Origin: Sphingorhabdus sp. YGSMI21
Lineage (GTDB): Bacteria > Pseudomonadota > Alphaproteobacteria > Sphingomonadales > Sphingomonadaceae
Assembly: GCF_002776575.1 (NCBI RefSeq)
Contig: NZ_CP022548.1
Span: 511,001-575,000 of the forward strand
Length of the DNA stretch: 64,000 nucleotides
Direction of reading: 5' to 3'
The notes beneath the pieces are model-generated. The model made no database searches and had not been told where the DNA came from. It saw nothing but the letters and a program-made list of their open reading frames with translations. Shown in pieces: positions 63,703 to 64,000 of the stretch (positions are counted from its first letter, which is position 1; each line of letters begins with the position of its first letter). Both the position numbers and the translations under genes were made by a program.

Positions 63703-64000
63703 TCAACGAGCCAGTTGCCCTGCCACTTTGATCGCATAGCCGTCCGGCACCTTGCGAAAGCCCAGCGTCGGCAACAGCAGGGTCCAGGCGCGGTCGCTTC
63801 CCGACAAGGACAGTCGCGCGGTGTAGAAGCCGTTCCCCTGGAGCTTCAGCGTCAGCTGTTCCATCCCGGACCCGCTTTGCAGCGGCAGCACCAGCACCCC
63901 GTCCTGACATTCGGCATTGCCGAGCAACCCCTGTTTGAGATTCAGCCCCGGGATATTGGCGTCGAGCGATACCCGCACCTGACCACTGGCCGATTGACAG
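63703..64000 (-). CDS. gspN: Type II secretion system protein GspN (C-terminal part, partial)
   Basis: Only the last 98 residues are in the window. They contain SGQVRVSLDANIPGLN and ECQDGVLVLPLQSGSGMEQLTLKLQGNG, as in the C-terminus of GspN, an inner-membrane-anchored periplasmic component of some type II secretion systems. The rest of the gene, and probably other gsp genes, lies beyond the right edge. Confidence 0.78.
   Translation of the reverse strand, partial: CQSASGQVRVSLDANIPGLNLKQGLLGNAECQDGVLVLPLQSGSGMEQLTLKLQGNGFYTARLSLSGSDRAWTLLLPTLGFRKVPDGYAIKVAGQLAR

Noticed and set aside
1..64000. CRISPR arrays, rRNA genes, prophage structural genes, toxin-antitoxin pairs
   Set aside because: Looked for regular spaced repeats, rRNA sequence and phage or toxin motifs; none was seen by eye.

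Overview
The window reads as a chromosomal segment of a marine-type alphaproteobacterium of the Sphingomonadaceae (Sphingorhabdus/Parasphingorhabdus/Sphingopyxis-like). This is inferred from gene content only: three large TonB-dependent receptors (TBDRs), hemC/hemD beside a mitofilin-like protein, tsaD-gpsA, CYP153, GspN, moderately high GC and TTGACA/CAGNNT promoters. Both edges cut a gene: a D-aminoacylase-like lipoprotein on the left and GspN on the right.

Region by region. (1) 1-6057: a LysR regulator, a TBDR, an M14 carboxypeptidase and an N-acyl-D-amino-acid deacylase-like lipoprotein, all on the minus strand. This looks like a peptide or acylated amino acid scavenging locus. (2) 6261-13269: a minus-strand operon encoding a UDP-sulfoquinovose-synthase-like protein (SQD1 family), a BcsB-like protein, a membrane GT2 synthase and an outer-membrane beta-barrel, with a Tat-exported GH10 endoglycanase divergent from it. 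It resembles a cellulose-synthase-type secretion system rebuilt around a sulfosugar nucleotide enzyme and is the best candidate for an undescribed system here. (3) 13555-29690: an alginate utilization locus. One seven-gene operon encodes PL6 and PL17 lyases, KdgF, an MFS transporter, an SDR reductase, KDG kinase and KDPG aldolase. A FadR-type GntR regulator and two TBDRs follow. The operon promoter and both TBDR promoters share the same arrangement: ATTGGTATGA, 15-16 nt, a GGTA box, 7 nt, then GGTTGAC at -35. (4) 29700-31470: a decayed patch next to tRNA-Thr(GGU), with an internally deleted IS3-family element and a serine-recombinase fragment.

(5) 31600-50850: mostly housekeeping genes. These are thioesterases, VOC proteins, aminopeptidase P, oligopeptidase B, mitofilin-like/hemD/hemC, tsaD-gpsA, a Wzx-like flippase, adenosine kinase, EI24 protein plus lipoprotein, queG, a NatAB-like ABC exporter, CYP153 P450 with a palindromic operator, and Tat-MsrB. 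(6) 51291-56488: a tightly packed four-gene envelope operon with a UDP-galactopyranose-mutase-like flavoprotein, GtrA, an LTA-synthase/sulfatase-fold protein and a GT-C (STT3-like) membrane protein. (7) 56613-64000: an amino-acid permease, a CPBP protease flanked by two palindromic intergenic repeats, NhaA, a DUF885 peptidase, a luciferase-like monooxygenase, a small membrane protein and the end of gspN.

Across the window, operon genes are typically joined by 4-base NTGA start/stop overlaps (12 instances), which implies heavy use of translational coupling.
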